Part shown: positions 8,273 through 16,447 of the stretch, piece by piece
How the letters are laid out: each line of letters starts with the position of its first letter
Position numbering within the stretch: the stretch's first letter is position 1
IMG/VR virus record: IMGVR_UViG_3300017917_000616
Coordinates: 28,603 to 92,602 of that record
Length of the DNA: 64,000 nucleotides
Strand: one strand, 5' to 3'
Source: a virus
Made by a program: the position numbers and the translations under genes
Notes under the pieces: generated by a model
Told to the model about the DNA's origin: nothing
What the model saw: only the letters and a program-made list of their open reading frames with translations
Databases searched by the model: none

Positions 8273-9503
8273 TGAATAAAATCCTATTTAAATTGTGTAT
8301 GATACGTTTTTTACTGGGTAGTGTTTGAAAATGTTTTTGATTATATTCAGTCACTTCCTTTAATATTTCTCTATAACTAGTTAATGAATCTAAACTAATA
8401 CCATTAAATTTTTTAATCTGGTTAGTTACCAGTTTCATACGTTTGTGTAGATTCATTTCCTCATCATAACTTTCATCGAATACTTCTCCAAAAGTCATAT
8501 ATCCCAAGTCTCGTAGATATTGTAAACTATTCGGTTCGCTGATAAGAAAGAAGGGCTGTCCATAAAAGATTGATTTATACGTTTTTTCAGTTATAAAAAT
8601 CGTTTCACCCTTTTTCTCACTTCTATTATCAAATGTGGTTTCTAATACGATTTGTGCGAAACTTGTAGTATAAAACTCGTCAGGAATTTCCCATTGTTTT
8701 TGTAAGATATCTCTGGTATCGATTGGATCTAAAATCACTGACTCTTTTAAAAACTCTACATCGTCATTATCAAACGATTGCCATAATGGGATTTTGTGAT
8801 AATCTTCGTGTTGTTCGCACTCATTCATATAGGTATACAACGCTTCGGTTGTCCAACTATAATGGCTGTTTGACAATATACCATTATCTCTACACCATAA
8901 ATAAAACATTATTCTCCATGGCTTAGCTTGTCTGATCGGCATCAAAAACTTCTTTGATAGCTCTTTATGTGGTTTAGCTTCGATACTAGAATTAGTGATA
9001 TATTCGTGATATAGCATTTCAAATAATGGATATGAGATGTATTTTATCCTACACCAATCTTCGTATGTACAGTATTTGTTAGTCCTATTTCTTAGAAACG
9101 GATACTCACTTAATTCCTTAGAATATGCGTTAGCATGAGAAAAGAAAAACTGTGCTTTAGGATACAAAAATAGCATGTGATCCATAAAGTCTTTTAGTTC
9201 CGCAGGGATATAACATTCCATTGGATAGCTGATACAAATACTAAGATTTTCATTGTCTGGAATTTGACTAGCAATATAGTTACAATCAACTAGATTAAAC
9301 TGTTCAGAATCAAATATACTAAAAAATAAGTAATTTTTTTCCGTGTAATCTATATTCGCTGTACTTACATATTTGTATTCGTAATTACTGCGTACAAAAT
9401 CCTCAAGATTTAATGTCTTTTCAACTGTTATTTTATCGCTGGGCTTATAAAAGAATTTACCCATAGTTTTTATTAAACTTCTTGTTTCTATGATATTAAT
9501 CAT
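8235..9503 (-). CDS. Unknown protein, paralogue of the gene at 5106-6215
   Basis: I chose ATG at 9503, which overlaps the upstream stop by 8 bases, rather than an earlier start at 9524; this leaves 422 residues. The C-terminal third has ITEKTYKSIFYGQPFFLI, then SLQYLRDLGYMTF and FDESYD, matching the paralogue in order and spacing, and both end in a helical region with FN-(M/I)S. The N-terminal halves are not obviously similar. This gene lies between two radical SAM genes. A GT-B-like glycosyltransferase role is possible but not shown. Confidence 0.6.
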   Translation of the reverse strand: MINIIETRSLIKTMGKFFYKPSDKITVEKTLNLEDFVRSNYEYKYVSTANIDYTEKNYLFFSIFDSEQFNLVDCNYIASQIPDNENLSICISYPMECYIPAELKDFMDHMLFLYPKAQFFFSHANAYSKELSEYPFLRNRTNKYCTYEDWCRIKYISYPLFEMLYHEYITNSSIEAKPHKELSKKFLMPIRQAKPWRIMFYLWCRDNGILSNSHYSWTTEALYTYMNECEQHEDYHKIPLWQSFDNDDVEFLKESVILDPIDTRDILQKQWEIPDEFYTTSFAQIVLETTFDNRSEKKGETIFITEKTYKSIFYGQPFFLISEPNSLQYLRDLGYMTFGEVFDESYDEEMNLHKRMKLVTNQIKKFNGISLDSLTSYREILKEVTEYNQKHFQTLPSKKRIIHNLNRILFNEQNVDVKTNDQ

Positions 9504-10995
9504 ATGTAGCCTTTGGATCGTCAATGTTTGTATTGTCAGGATTTAATACCCAACCTTCTTTTTCTGCTAATTCTTTTAGTTGGTCGTCATTATCCCACTG
9601 TGTAGAACTGTCTCCATTAACTAAATCTCTACTTGCTACAATAGTATCAGGGATAGTCTCTACCCAACGTGTTAATATTTCTGGGAATACATTTAAACTC
9701 TTTCCCCTACGTAAATCGTAGTCTTTATAGAACGTCTTAAAATCACGCCATAATGTAATTTTATTGCTGGTTCTACGATGTGGGGCATCGACTGTTTCTA
9801 AGTAGTCAATTAGTCGTTCGATACTAGCCTTTTCAAACTCATGTAATAGTTTGTTATCCTTATTATTTTCATACCATTTTTGTAGTTTATTACGTAAATG
9901 GTCCTTAATATGATCGGGTAATGCTAATGGGCTTTGAAAACTAGGGAAACGCAATAGATTAACTGATACAGTGGGTTTTACTTTAAACTCACTTTTCATA
10001 GTTAATACTGCATCTAAGAAATGCGTTATAGAAAATAAGCATAGACTATTAATGGTCATCATAATGTGTAGACCTTTAATATTCGCTTCATTTGCTACTC
10101 TGGTAATATTCTTCATCCATACTTGATAATCCAATCCATCACGGATATATTCAGCATGTTTTCCTGTAGCTTCACAACTAGTATACAACTCAAAATGTTT
10201 AATGTTTTTTGATTTTTCAATTAATTTGTCAATAATTTCGTCTTTGGCAATTAAATTACTGTTAATTGCGAAACGCATATTACTATCTTGCTTTTCAAAC
10301 CAATCAAATAACTTCCATGTATTACCACTCATTAATGGTTCGCCACCAGTAATACGTAGTTCTTCTAAGCTATCTGCTAAACCATTATCCCACCATTCCC
10401 AGAATGCTTTGATATATGGATTATCTTCGTCATTCTTATAGGGTTGTGCCCATGACCCATCTTGCTGAAATGCGGCTGCCCCGTCACTGACTAAGTTCTG
10501 ATATGGGCCGTTCTTTTTGATATCATTAGCCCATGTTGTACTAAAGCTAGCGTTACAGTAAGAGCAAGCTAGATTACATACACGGTCAAAACTAATCTCA
10601 AATGTCTTTAGATTTACATCATGGTCCCAAGGCTTTTTACTAATATCTTTAAGTGCTTCGTCACTATAAATGATTGTCTTAAATACACGGTCACTTACTG
10701 TATCTTTGCCGATATCTTCAACTTTCCAACAGTATTCACACTCACGTGGGCGCTCACCCTCAAGCATTAATTTACGCATCAGTTTCTTATGTTTGGTGTT
10801 GTGAATTGCGCTAGGACTGATACGTATTTCTTCGATAGGAATACGGTGTGCGGGTGGGTGATGGCAACTAGCAGTAGTACCACTGCCCAACCATGTTGTA
10901 GCATTGTACCATTTAGCCCCGCAAAAGCTAGGGCTAATACTATCAATAACTCTGTCACGATATTCGGTCAGAGATTCATTCGGTTTCTTTGGCAT
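9496..10995 (-). CDS. Radical SAM protein with N-terminal cysteine pairs (2 of 3)
   Basis: The radical SAM motif CNLACSYC is at residues 140-147, with LRITGGEPLM further on. The N-terminal region has SPSFCGAKW (Cys25), ASCHHP (Cys44) and CEYCW (Cys86, Cys89), probably a twitch/SPASM-like auxiliary iron-sulfur site. The same layout and flanking words occur in the gene at 10976-12343, so the two are clear paralogues; the third radical SAM gene (6956-8272) is more distant. 499 residues. The start lies 20 bases inside the previous gene. Substrate unknown; the context is a glycan or protein tailoring block. Confidence 0.9.
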   Translation of the reverse strand: MPKKPNESLTEYRDRVIDSISPSFCGAKWYNATTWLGSGTTASCHHPPAHRIPIEEIRISPSAIHNTKHKKLMRKLMLEGERPRECEYCWKVEDIGKDTVSDRVFKTIIYSDEALKDISKKPWDHDVNLKTFEISFDRVCNLACSYCNASFSTTWANDIKKNGPYQNLVSDGAAAFQQDGSWAQPYKNDEDNPYIKAFWEWWDNGLADSLEELRITGGEPLMSGNTWKLFDWFEKQDSNMRFAINSNLIAKDEIIDKLIEKSKNIKHFELYTSCEATGKHAEYIRDGLDYQVWMKNITRVANEANIKGLHIMMTINSLCLFSITHFLDAVLTMKSEFKVKPTVSVNLLRFPSFQSPLALPDHIKDHLRNKLQKWYENNKDNKLLHEFEKASIERLIDYLETVDAPHRRTSNKITLWRDFKTFYKDYDLRRGKSLNVFPEILTRWVETIPDTIVASRDLVNGDSSTQWDNDDQLKELAEKEGWVLNPDNTNIDDPKATYD

Positions 10996-12343
10996 TATTA
11001 TAAAAGTCCTTTAATTCGGGGAACACACTAGCAAAATTCGTACCCCTTCTCTTATCAATTTCCCCAATAAATTTAATAAAATCAGTAGGGTCTTGCTGTT
11101 CACTTACAAGATAGTCACAAAATCTTTGTAGTTGATCCCATTCCTCTAGATATAATCTTGCGGGCCCAGACACATTATACTTAATCCATTGTTCGCCAGT
11201 GATTAAAATATGGTCACGATATTGTTGACGCAACTCTAATGGCAATACATTTACACTTAGATGTGTAGGCCAACGTAGATAATTGATACTGATAGGAATC
11301 CTATTATGTGCTGGAGTCTCGTTGTATTTCTGTCTTAGTGTCATAACATAGTTCAAAAAATCTACCATTGTAGTGACACTCAAGGCATTAATCGTAGTCA
11401 TAATATTGACGTTAACGTCCGTTTCCGACAATACTTTGTTTATATTATTGACCCATTGCGTATAGTTCAATCCATAACGGCTGTACTCTGCTTGTTTACC
11501 AGTACTTTCCAAACTTGTGTAAACGTCTATTCGTTTTACATAGTGTTTTAAATTATTGATAGTATCAATAAACTTATCAATCAATTTGTTATCTACACAT
11601 AGATTTGTGTTGATTGCTAATTCTAATTCGTGGTTTGGATTATCTTCGATATACTCAAACAATTTCCATACATCTTTACTGAGTAATGGTTCGCCACCTG
11701 TAACCCTAAACACACGTAAGTTTTTATATATACTCGGTAAGTATTTCCAGAAAGCATCAACGTATGGATTGTCATCACTGTGCTTATATGGGAATCTACC
11801 GACTTCTTTTAGCCAATTTAAATCATGGTTACTTGTGCTAGTAGGATAAGGACCAAAACGCTCAATCTCTTCCATCCACTTGCTACTGACTTCAGGACTA
11901 CAATATGTACATTTGAAATTACATACATTACTAAAACTGACTTCTAAGTAACTAGGATTGATATCGCTAGCAGGGTCAGTCTTTCTAACTTCGTGTATTC
12001 TATCCCATGCCCAGTAATCGCTTGTCTTATAATGACGGTCGCTGAAATAATCTTTGTTTAGATCCTCAATCTTCCAGCAGTAATCACATTCGCTAGGGCG
12101 TTCACCATTGAGCATCTTTAGTCGTTGCTCTTTCTTAAACTTGCTATTGTGTAGTGCTGCAGGATTCTCACGTATTTCTTCTAATGGAATCTTGTGTGGG
12201 CTAGGATGGTGACAACTATGATTGTAACCATTCTGTAGATAAAGTGTAGTCTGTAGCCATTTAGCACTACAAAAGCTGGGGCTGATATTATTGATTATGA
12301 TTCTTTTTTGCTTAAGAATCTCAATGCGTTCTTCGTTAGTCAT
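10976..12343 (-). CDS. Radical SAM protein with N-terminal cysteine pairs (3 of 3)
   Basis: The radical SAM motif CNFKCTYC is at residues 142-149 counted from a GTG at 12346 (one less from the ATG at 12343), followed by FRVTGGEPLL. Cys26, Cys45 and the CDYC pair at 87-90 line up with those of the gene at 9496-10995, with shared words such as ISPSFC-AKW, CHHP, ERP-EC-YCWK and SDRV/SDRH. I prefer the ATG at 12343, which shares one base with the upstream stop (TGATG). About 455 residues. The order GT, radical SAM, radical SAM, with overlaps at every joint, indicates one translation unit. Confidence 0.9.
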   Translation of the reverse strand: MTNEERIEILKQKRIIINNISPSFCSAKWLQTTLYLQNGYNHSCHHPSPHKIPLEEIRENPAALHNSKFKKEQRLKMLNGERPSECDYCWKIEDLNKDYFSDRHYKTSDYWAWDRIHEVRKTDPASDINPSYLEVSFSNVCNFKCTYCSPEVSSKWMEEIERFGPYPTSTSNHDLNWLKEVGRFPYKHSDDNPYVDAFWKYLPSIYKNLRVFRVTGGEPLLSKDVWKLFEYIEDNPNHELELAINTNLCVDNKLIDKFIDTINNLKHYVKRIDVYTSLESTGKQAEYSRYGLNYTQWVNNINKVLSETDVNVNIMTTINALSVTTMVDFLNYVMTLRQKYNETPAHNRIPISINYLRWPTHLSVNVLPLELRQQYRDHILITGEQWIKYNVSGPARLYLEEWDQLQRFCDYLVSEQQDPTDFIKFIGEIDKRRGTNFASVFPELKDFYNNAKETE

Positions 12344-13290
12344 CACCAGCCCTCTATCTTTCTGATAATGTCAATTTCTCTTACTAACGGTCCCAAATTA
12401 TGTTTGTCACTATTATAATGACGCTTAAAGAACTTACTTTGTTCAGCACTTAATGTACACATTGGCAATCCAAGTTTGTCTTGAAGTGCTTCCCCAAAGA
12501 AGTGAGCCGAGAAGTGTGGCTCTCTATCTTTATATTCGTCCCATAACTCAACAAAGTTATCAAACCATTGTACTTTTTTAGCGTCCCAACCACCTAGCAT
12601 TGTCATGTATGTGCCTAATCTAGCACCATAGATAGCCCAGATTCCGTTCTCTACGTCACACCCTACATTGTGCCATATGGTTAAGTTATTCATGTTACGT
12701 GTAGCAACACTACGCTTGAAGTCATTAATGTCAGGAACTTTGCCCCCAACTAAACACATCTTAACTCCTTCCCGAAAACCCGCACGCCACGCTTGAAATG
12801 GAGTATAGTTAGGATAAGTAGTAGAGTAGCAATCATACATTGACCAATATAAACTGTTTTGATAGTCAAGGCAAAAGTCTACAGTATGTGTGTCGTTACC
12901 GTCACTTGCCTCATGCGTTTTCATATTCATTACATAATCTTTTGTCCAGCAACTCATACCACCGTTACCATAACGTAACCCATTGATATGATTAATTGCT
13001 CTCCAGCGATATTGTGCTTTCTTGTATGATTCATCCTTATCAGTAAAGTCTAATGTCAAATCAAAAAACTTCATGTCGGGCATGTTGTCCCCGTCAATAA
13101 GAATGAATCGTTCTGTATCACTTGCTTCTGCGGCTGCTTTGTGTGCCGCATCACTGCCTTTAACTCCATCGACCCTACGTGCCCATGGAATCATGTTTTT
13201 AATCTTAACCCAGAATTCTTCTTTCTGTGGTTCATCGTAACTTAGGTATATACAGTCTAAGTCAGCGATTTCAACGATATCTGTATTCAT
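12343..13290 (-). CDS. Glycosyltransferase-like protein with a DGD motif
   Basis: 315 residues. A strand ending FILIDGDNMP puts a DxD-type metal and nucleotide-sugar binding motif at residues 66-68, as in GT-A glycosyltransferases. A GNGGMSCW segment and several Trp/Tyr-rich stretches follow, which would suit a sugar-binding cleft. The start overlaps the small gene at 13271-13573 by 20 bases, and the stop overlaps the next radical SAM gene. No membrane segment is seen, so it is cytoplasmic. Donor and acceptor are unknown; the family assignment rests on the DxD context and the neighbourhood. Confidence 0.6.
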   Translation of the reverse strand: MNTDIVEIADLDCIYLSYDEPQKEEFWVKIKNMIPWARRVDGVKGSDAAHKAAAEASDTERFILIDGDNMPDMKFFDLTLDFTDKDESYKKAQYRWRAINHINGLRYGNGGMSCWTKDYVMNMKTHEASDGNDTHTVDFCLDYQNSLYWSMYDCYSTTYPNYTPFQAWRAGFREGVKMCLVGGKVPDINDFKRSVATRNMNNLTIWHNVGCDVENGIWAIYGARLGTYMTMLGGWDAKKVQWFDNFVELWDEYKDREPHFSAHFFGEALQDKLGLPMCTLSAEQSKFFKRHYNSDKHNLGPLVREIDIIRKIEGW

Positions 13291-13573
13291 ACGTTTTTGT
13301 ATTCCATTCTAGTGTTTCGCCAGTATAATTGTCGGCTATAATCATTATGTCCTCTTTAGCACATTTTTGCCCTTCGCCTGGTATAAATTTTGTTATGAAG
13401 GCTGCGTCAGAAAATTTCACTATCTCTCCATTGATTACTCTAACATCATATCTGCTAGCCGCATACGTAAGCGCATCTATAACTAGATATTCATGTGGCA
13501 TACTTACACTGGCTTCACTAGTATAGCATACTACTGTCCCATTGTCATCATAATAAAGTCTGAATTCTACCAT
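13271..13573 (-). CDS. Unknown small phage protein (100 residues)
   Basis: A compact protein predicted to be mainly beta strands (EFRLYYDDNGTVVCYT, then HEYLVIDA and RVINGEIVKF), ending in TYEYRYR. There is no signal, membrane segment or metal motif. It overlaps both neighbours (26 bases upstream, 20 downstream), which argues that it is a real translated gene. I have seen similar small proteins next to glycosyltransferase-like genes in T4-like phage genomes, but no function is known to me. Confidence 0.6.
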   Translation of the reverse strand: MVEFRLYYDDNGTVVCYTSEASVSMPHEYLVIDALTYAASRYDVRVINGEIVKFSDAAFITKFIPGEGQKCAKEDIMIIADNYTGETLEWNTKTYEYRYR

Positions 13574-14357
13574 AATGTTCTTTCAGAATCTTTCCAAAGT
13601 GTTTAACGTGATAATGTACTGGGTATTGTTGCGGGAAAGTTTGTATTTTTATTGGATCGGTTAGTTCATAAACCAATTCGTTAGTCCAATCTTCAATAGT
13701 CGTATTGTTAATATATTGTTTCATGTGTACCATACTGAATTGGTCTAACGGTAGTGTTGTGTTTTCTACACCCAAAATATGACAGACAATGCTGTAAACC
13801 CAATCTGTAGTAGGTTCTTCGTTTTGGTTACATTTAAGTATATACTTGTAGTGCTCCCAATTTTCAAAAACCTCACGAACTAATGAGAAGAAGTTCCTAG
13901 AGAACTCTGACTTATTAAAATACGTGATAGCGTTATACACATCAGGCAAATCATTGTCATCTATAAACTTTCTATAAAATCTACTTTCGCTAACTTTTCC
14001 CTTGTAGTCTCTGATTTTTGAACAGACACATACATCTTTGACTGACAATACTTCAAACAAATACTGAATGTCAGTATTAACAAACATGTCTGCTTCTAGT
14101 TTTATCGTCCTATCGTATGGGCTGGCATCATATACTTGCCAGTCATTTATAAGTTTCCAATTACTATAAGGAGCCTGATCTCCATATGGAAGTTCTACTA
14201 CATGGTCAAATGCTTGACACATACTAACATCGTTGCTGATTAATGTAATATCACATTTTGGCATCACATGTTTCATGCTCAAAGCTAGTGCTTCGGCGCA
14301 TTCAATATAATTTGTGTCTTTTGTATTTTGTGCTAAGATTACAAATCCGTCGTTCAT
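13548..14357 (-). CDS. GT-A/GT8-like glycosyltransferase
   Basis: 269 residues. The N-terminus reads as a Rossmann-like strand (FVILAQN), then LALSMKH and ITLISND. The segment SPYDRTIKLEADMFVNTD carries an ExD metal-binding motif at residues 88-90, in the position of the DxD of GT8-type enzymes. An HYHVKHFGK segment near the C-terminus fits the conserved His-containing motif that binds the metal in such families. The gene at 14354-15133 has the same SPYD-(R/E)-T and (E/D)xD-VN arrangement, so the two are paralogues. Donor and acceptor unknown. Confidence 0.68.
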   Translation of the reverse strand: MNDGFVILAQNTKDTNYIECAEALALSMKHVMPKCDITLISNDVSMCQAFDHVVELPYGDQAPYSNWKLINDWQVYDASPYDRTIKLEADMFVNTDIQYLFEVLSVKDVCVCSKIRDYKGKVSESRFYRKFIDDNDLPDVYNAITYFNKSEFSRNFFSLVREVFENWEHYKYILKCNQNEEPTTDWVYSIVCHILGVENTTLPLDQFSMVHMKQYINNTTIEDWTNELVYELTDPIKIQTFPQQYPVHYHVKHFGKILKEHYGRIQTLL

Positions 14358-15133
14358 ACTAAACTCATAAATGTATTCTTGTCTAGGATATGAAAGTCAG
14401 TATCCTTTATTTGGATGTATGTAGATTTGTTATTATCATCCATAATTGTATATTCCGTACAGAACTCGTCTGTAGTATTCTTAAATGCTTTTCTATTTTT
14501 TGCCAAGTGTAACAGATTCCAAGGCATATAACTTCTTGTATCTTCCGACTGGCCATTAATTATTCTGTGAGCAAATGATAGAGCATAGTCATTTCTATAC
14601 ATTCCAGTTGGTATGTTAAAAAGATTAATGTAATGACTATAATTTTTCTGTACCATCTCCATACATTCAAATAACTGTTTTGCCCTAGATGATTTGTTAA
14701 ACAACATTACAGTTGCCCATAATGTATTGTAGCTTGTTAAACTTATAGACTCTTGAATGGGTTCGTCTAGTAGATAATTTACTTTGTTTGGGAACATGAT
14801 ATCATCATAGATATCAAACAACGTTAGTAATTGATTACCGTTAACAAGATAGTCAGTATCTATTAGTAGAGTCTCATCGTAGGGAGAAAGGTCATATGCT
14901 TTATATCTTCCTTTATTAATCCATAGATTCTTTGACTTAGTGTTAGACTTATCCGGAACTTCAATTATTGTTTTATCAAACTTATAATCATAGTTAGATG
15001 TATCTACTGTATCGTCCGTAATTACAGATACAGGAATATCTAAAAAGTGATTGATCCTTTTAGCCGTCAATACAGCCATTTTATAATAATCAGTTGACGG
15101 ACTATTAAAGGCAAATAATAGGGCGCCCTTCAT
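14354..15133 (-). CDS. GT-A/GT8-like glycosyltransferase, paralogue of the gene at 13548
   Basis: 259 residues. It starts MKGALLFAFN and continues with AVLTAKRINHFLDIP and VSVITDD; the segment SPYDETLLIDTDYLVNGN contains DTD at residues 92-94, the likely metal and nucleotide-sugar binding motif. Its relation to the 13548-14357 product is seen in the spacing of the strand, the SPYD block and the DxD block. The start overlaps the upstream small gene and the stop overlaps the paralogue, both as ATGA-type junctions. It is the first glycosyltransferase-type gene after the fibre genes, consistent with decorating a fibre or a host receptor; this is inference. Confidence 0.68.
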   Translation of the reverse strand: MKGALLFAFNSPSTDYYKMAVLTAKRINHFLDIPVSVITDDTVDTSNYDYKFDKTIIEVPDKSNTKSKNLWINKGRYKAYDLSPYDETLLIDTDYLVNGNQLLTLFDIYDDIMFPNKVNYLLDEPIQESISLTSYNTLWATVMLFNKSSRAKQLFECMEMVQKNYSHYINLFNIPTGMYRNDYALSFAHRIINGQSEDTRSYMPWNLLHLAKNRKAFKNTTDEFCTEYTIMDDNNKSTYIQIKDTDFHILDKNTFMSLV

Positions 15134-15435
15134 CTTTTATTCTTTAATTCTTCAAACTCAGTATGCCAATCATTCATAACAGTTCTATAGATACTATATG
15201 CCTTTGACCAAAGTTGTGTTCTGTTGACTTTAACTGGATTATCATACATGTCTAAAAGTACAACTTCATCGTCAGTAAAAAATTGTAGTGTGGAAAAAAG
15301 TTTTGGATCGGCACACCAAAGACCACTTTGGTCTGCGAAGACCAACTTGGCTTGATATTTGTCTTTTAGATATTTTTTGGAACTATTGTGATTGAAGCGT
15401 GATTTGGCTTCTTTTAGAAGTTTCTCTGTATCCAT
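15130..15435 (-). CDS. Conserved small phage protein of unknown function (101 residues)
   Basis: It begins MDTEKLLKEAKSRFNHN, followed by YLKDKYQAKLVFADQSGLW, and ends in a helical DWHTEFEELKNK. I recall this shape from hypothetical proteins next to structural genes in T4-like phages of cyanobacteria and SAR11, but its function is not known. It heads the accessory block. An ATAAATA-like octamer (TTTAAATA) lies five bases before the ATG, and no Shine-Dalgarno sequence is visible. The gene probably opens a transcript that continues into the glycosyltransferase genes. Confidence 0.7.
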   Translation of the reverse strand: MDTEKLLKEAKSRFNHNSSKKYLKDKYQAKLVFADQSGLWCADPKLFSTLQFFTDDEVVLLDMYDNPVKVNRTQLWSKAYSIYRTVMNDWHTEFEELKNKR

Positions 15436-15440
15436 GTAAC

Positions 15441-15448
15441 TATTTAAA
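15441..15448 (-). promoter_or_regulatory. Candidate late promoter octamer TTTAAATA
   Basis: Reads TTTAAATA on the minus strand, five bases before the ATG at 15435. It departs from the better copies (GATAAATA) at the first two positions, but the placement matches the copies before the genes at 18302-18445 and 60727-60951. Confidence 0.4.
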
Positions 15449-15471
15449 TGAATACAGAGATTCCAGAATTT

Positions 15472-16437
15472 TTAACTGCCAGTTACTGACCCAGTTATTG
15501 TAACAGTACCCCAAGAATTCTGTAAGAAACCTGTACTAGGGTAAACGGCTGAGCATGTGGTTTTTGTTCCGACAGACGCACGTAATGTAGTTCCACCATC
15601 AGGTACTTCGTCCCATAATGTAGTGATAGTTATAGTAGAACCTGCATCTCCGTTAACACCTTGTGTTCCATTACTTCTGACATTTACGGAAATAAACGAA
15701 CCAGTATAGCCAGCTGGTGATCCTGAAGCTAATTGCTTAAATACCTCTTGATTTGTCGTAGTCAATCCATAATAACCTACGTTGGGTGAAGTTGTAGCAG
15801 ATCCAGAGCCACCGATTTTAGTGACACCATTGAAACTTATACCAGCAATAGTTACTGTGCCCGATGTAGGAGCACTTAACACTACAGTTCCGCATGCGGT
15901 TGCTAGTGAACTAAACAGAGCGTTCACACCTGTGCCTGTAGGATGTTCAAATTGTAATCTTATTTGACCTCCGGCGTTAAAGAAGTATCTTGCTTGATCG
16001 GCAGATTGGAAGGTAATGATATGGGTAAAAGTTAAAGCACTGCTCCATATTGTATTATTTGTTATTGCTGATACAACTGGTGTAGCGCCTTGAGCCGCAG
16101 CATTATTTCTGCTTGTGAAAATAGAAGTTAAGTTAGTTGATAAAGCACTTAGATAATCAATTCTAGTACCAGACACGGGCGCAGTTAACGCCGTAATTGC
16201 TGTACCTTGATGACTTGCGGCTGATGACGTTCTATTAATTAAGTTAGCCCAATCAGTTGCTTGTACAGTAGCGAATTGAGCTACTTGCGGTACGGCAGCT
16301 TGACCGTAACCAGACCGTCCACTACCAATACCCCAAACTGTGTTTAATGTGTTGGCAGTAGAAATACCCACAACCGCATTACCTACAAACGTATTGTAGT
16401 CGCTGGCGTCAATTCTGTCATACTGTTGATAGGTCAT
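15472..16437 (-). CDS. Tail fibre or virion structural protein
   Basis: 321 residues, rich in Ser, Thr, Gly, Ala and Asn, with few charged residues, as is typical of beta-rich fibre or tail proteins. The start MTYQQYDRIDASDYN, and a repeated pattern of short strands with SGT and NGT turns, resemble structural proteins found near the baseplate genes of T4-like marine phages. It starts after TAAGGATACTATT, which gives an AAGGA ribosome binding site. The position downstream of a fibre gene and upstream of the glycan block suggests a distal fibre or receptor-contact part. Exact role unknown. Confidence 0.65.
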   Translation of the reverse strand: MTYQQYDRIDASDYNTFVGNAVVGISTANTLNTVWGIGSGRSGYGQAAVPQVAQFATVQATDWANLINRTSSAASHQGTAITALTAPVSGTRIDYLSALSTNLTSIFTSRNNAAAQGATPVVSAITNNTIWSSALTFTHIITFQSADQARYFFNAGGQIRLQFEHPTGTGVNALFSSLATACGTVVLSAPTSGTVTIAGISFNGVTKIGGSGSATTSPNVGYYGLTTTNQEVFKQLASGSPAGYTGSFISVNVRSNGTQGVNGDAGSTITITTLWDEVPDGGTTLRASVGTKTTCSAVYPSTGFLQNSWGTVTITGSVTGS

Positions 16438-16447
16438 AATAGTATCC

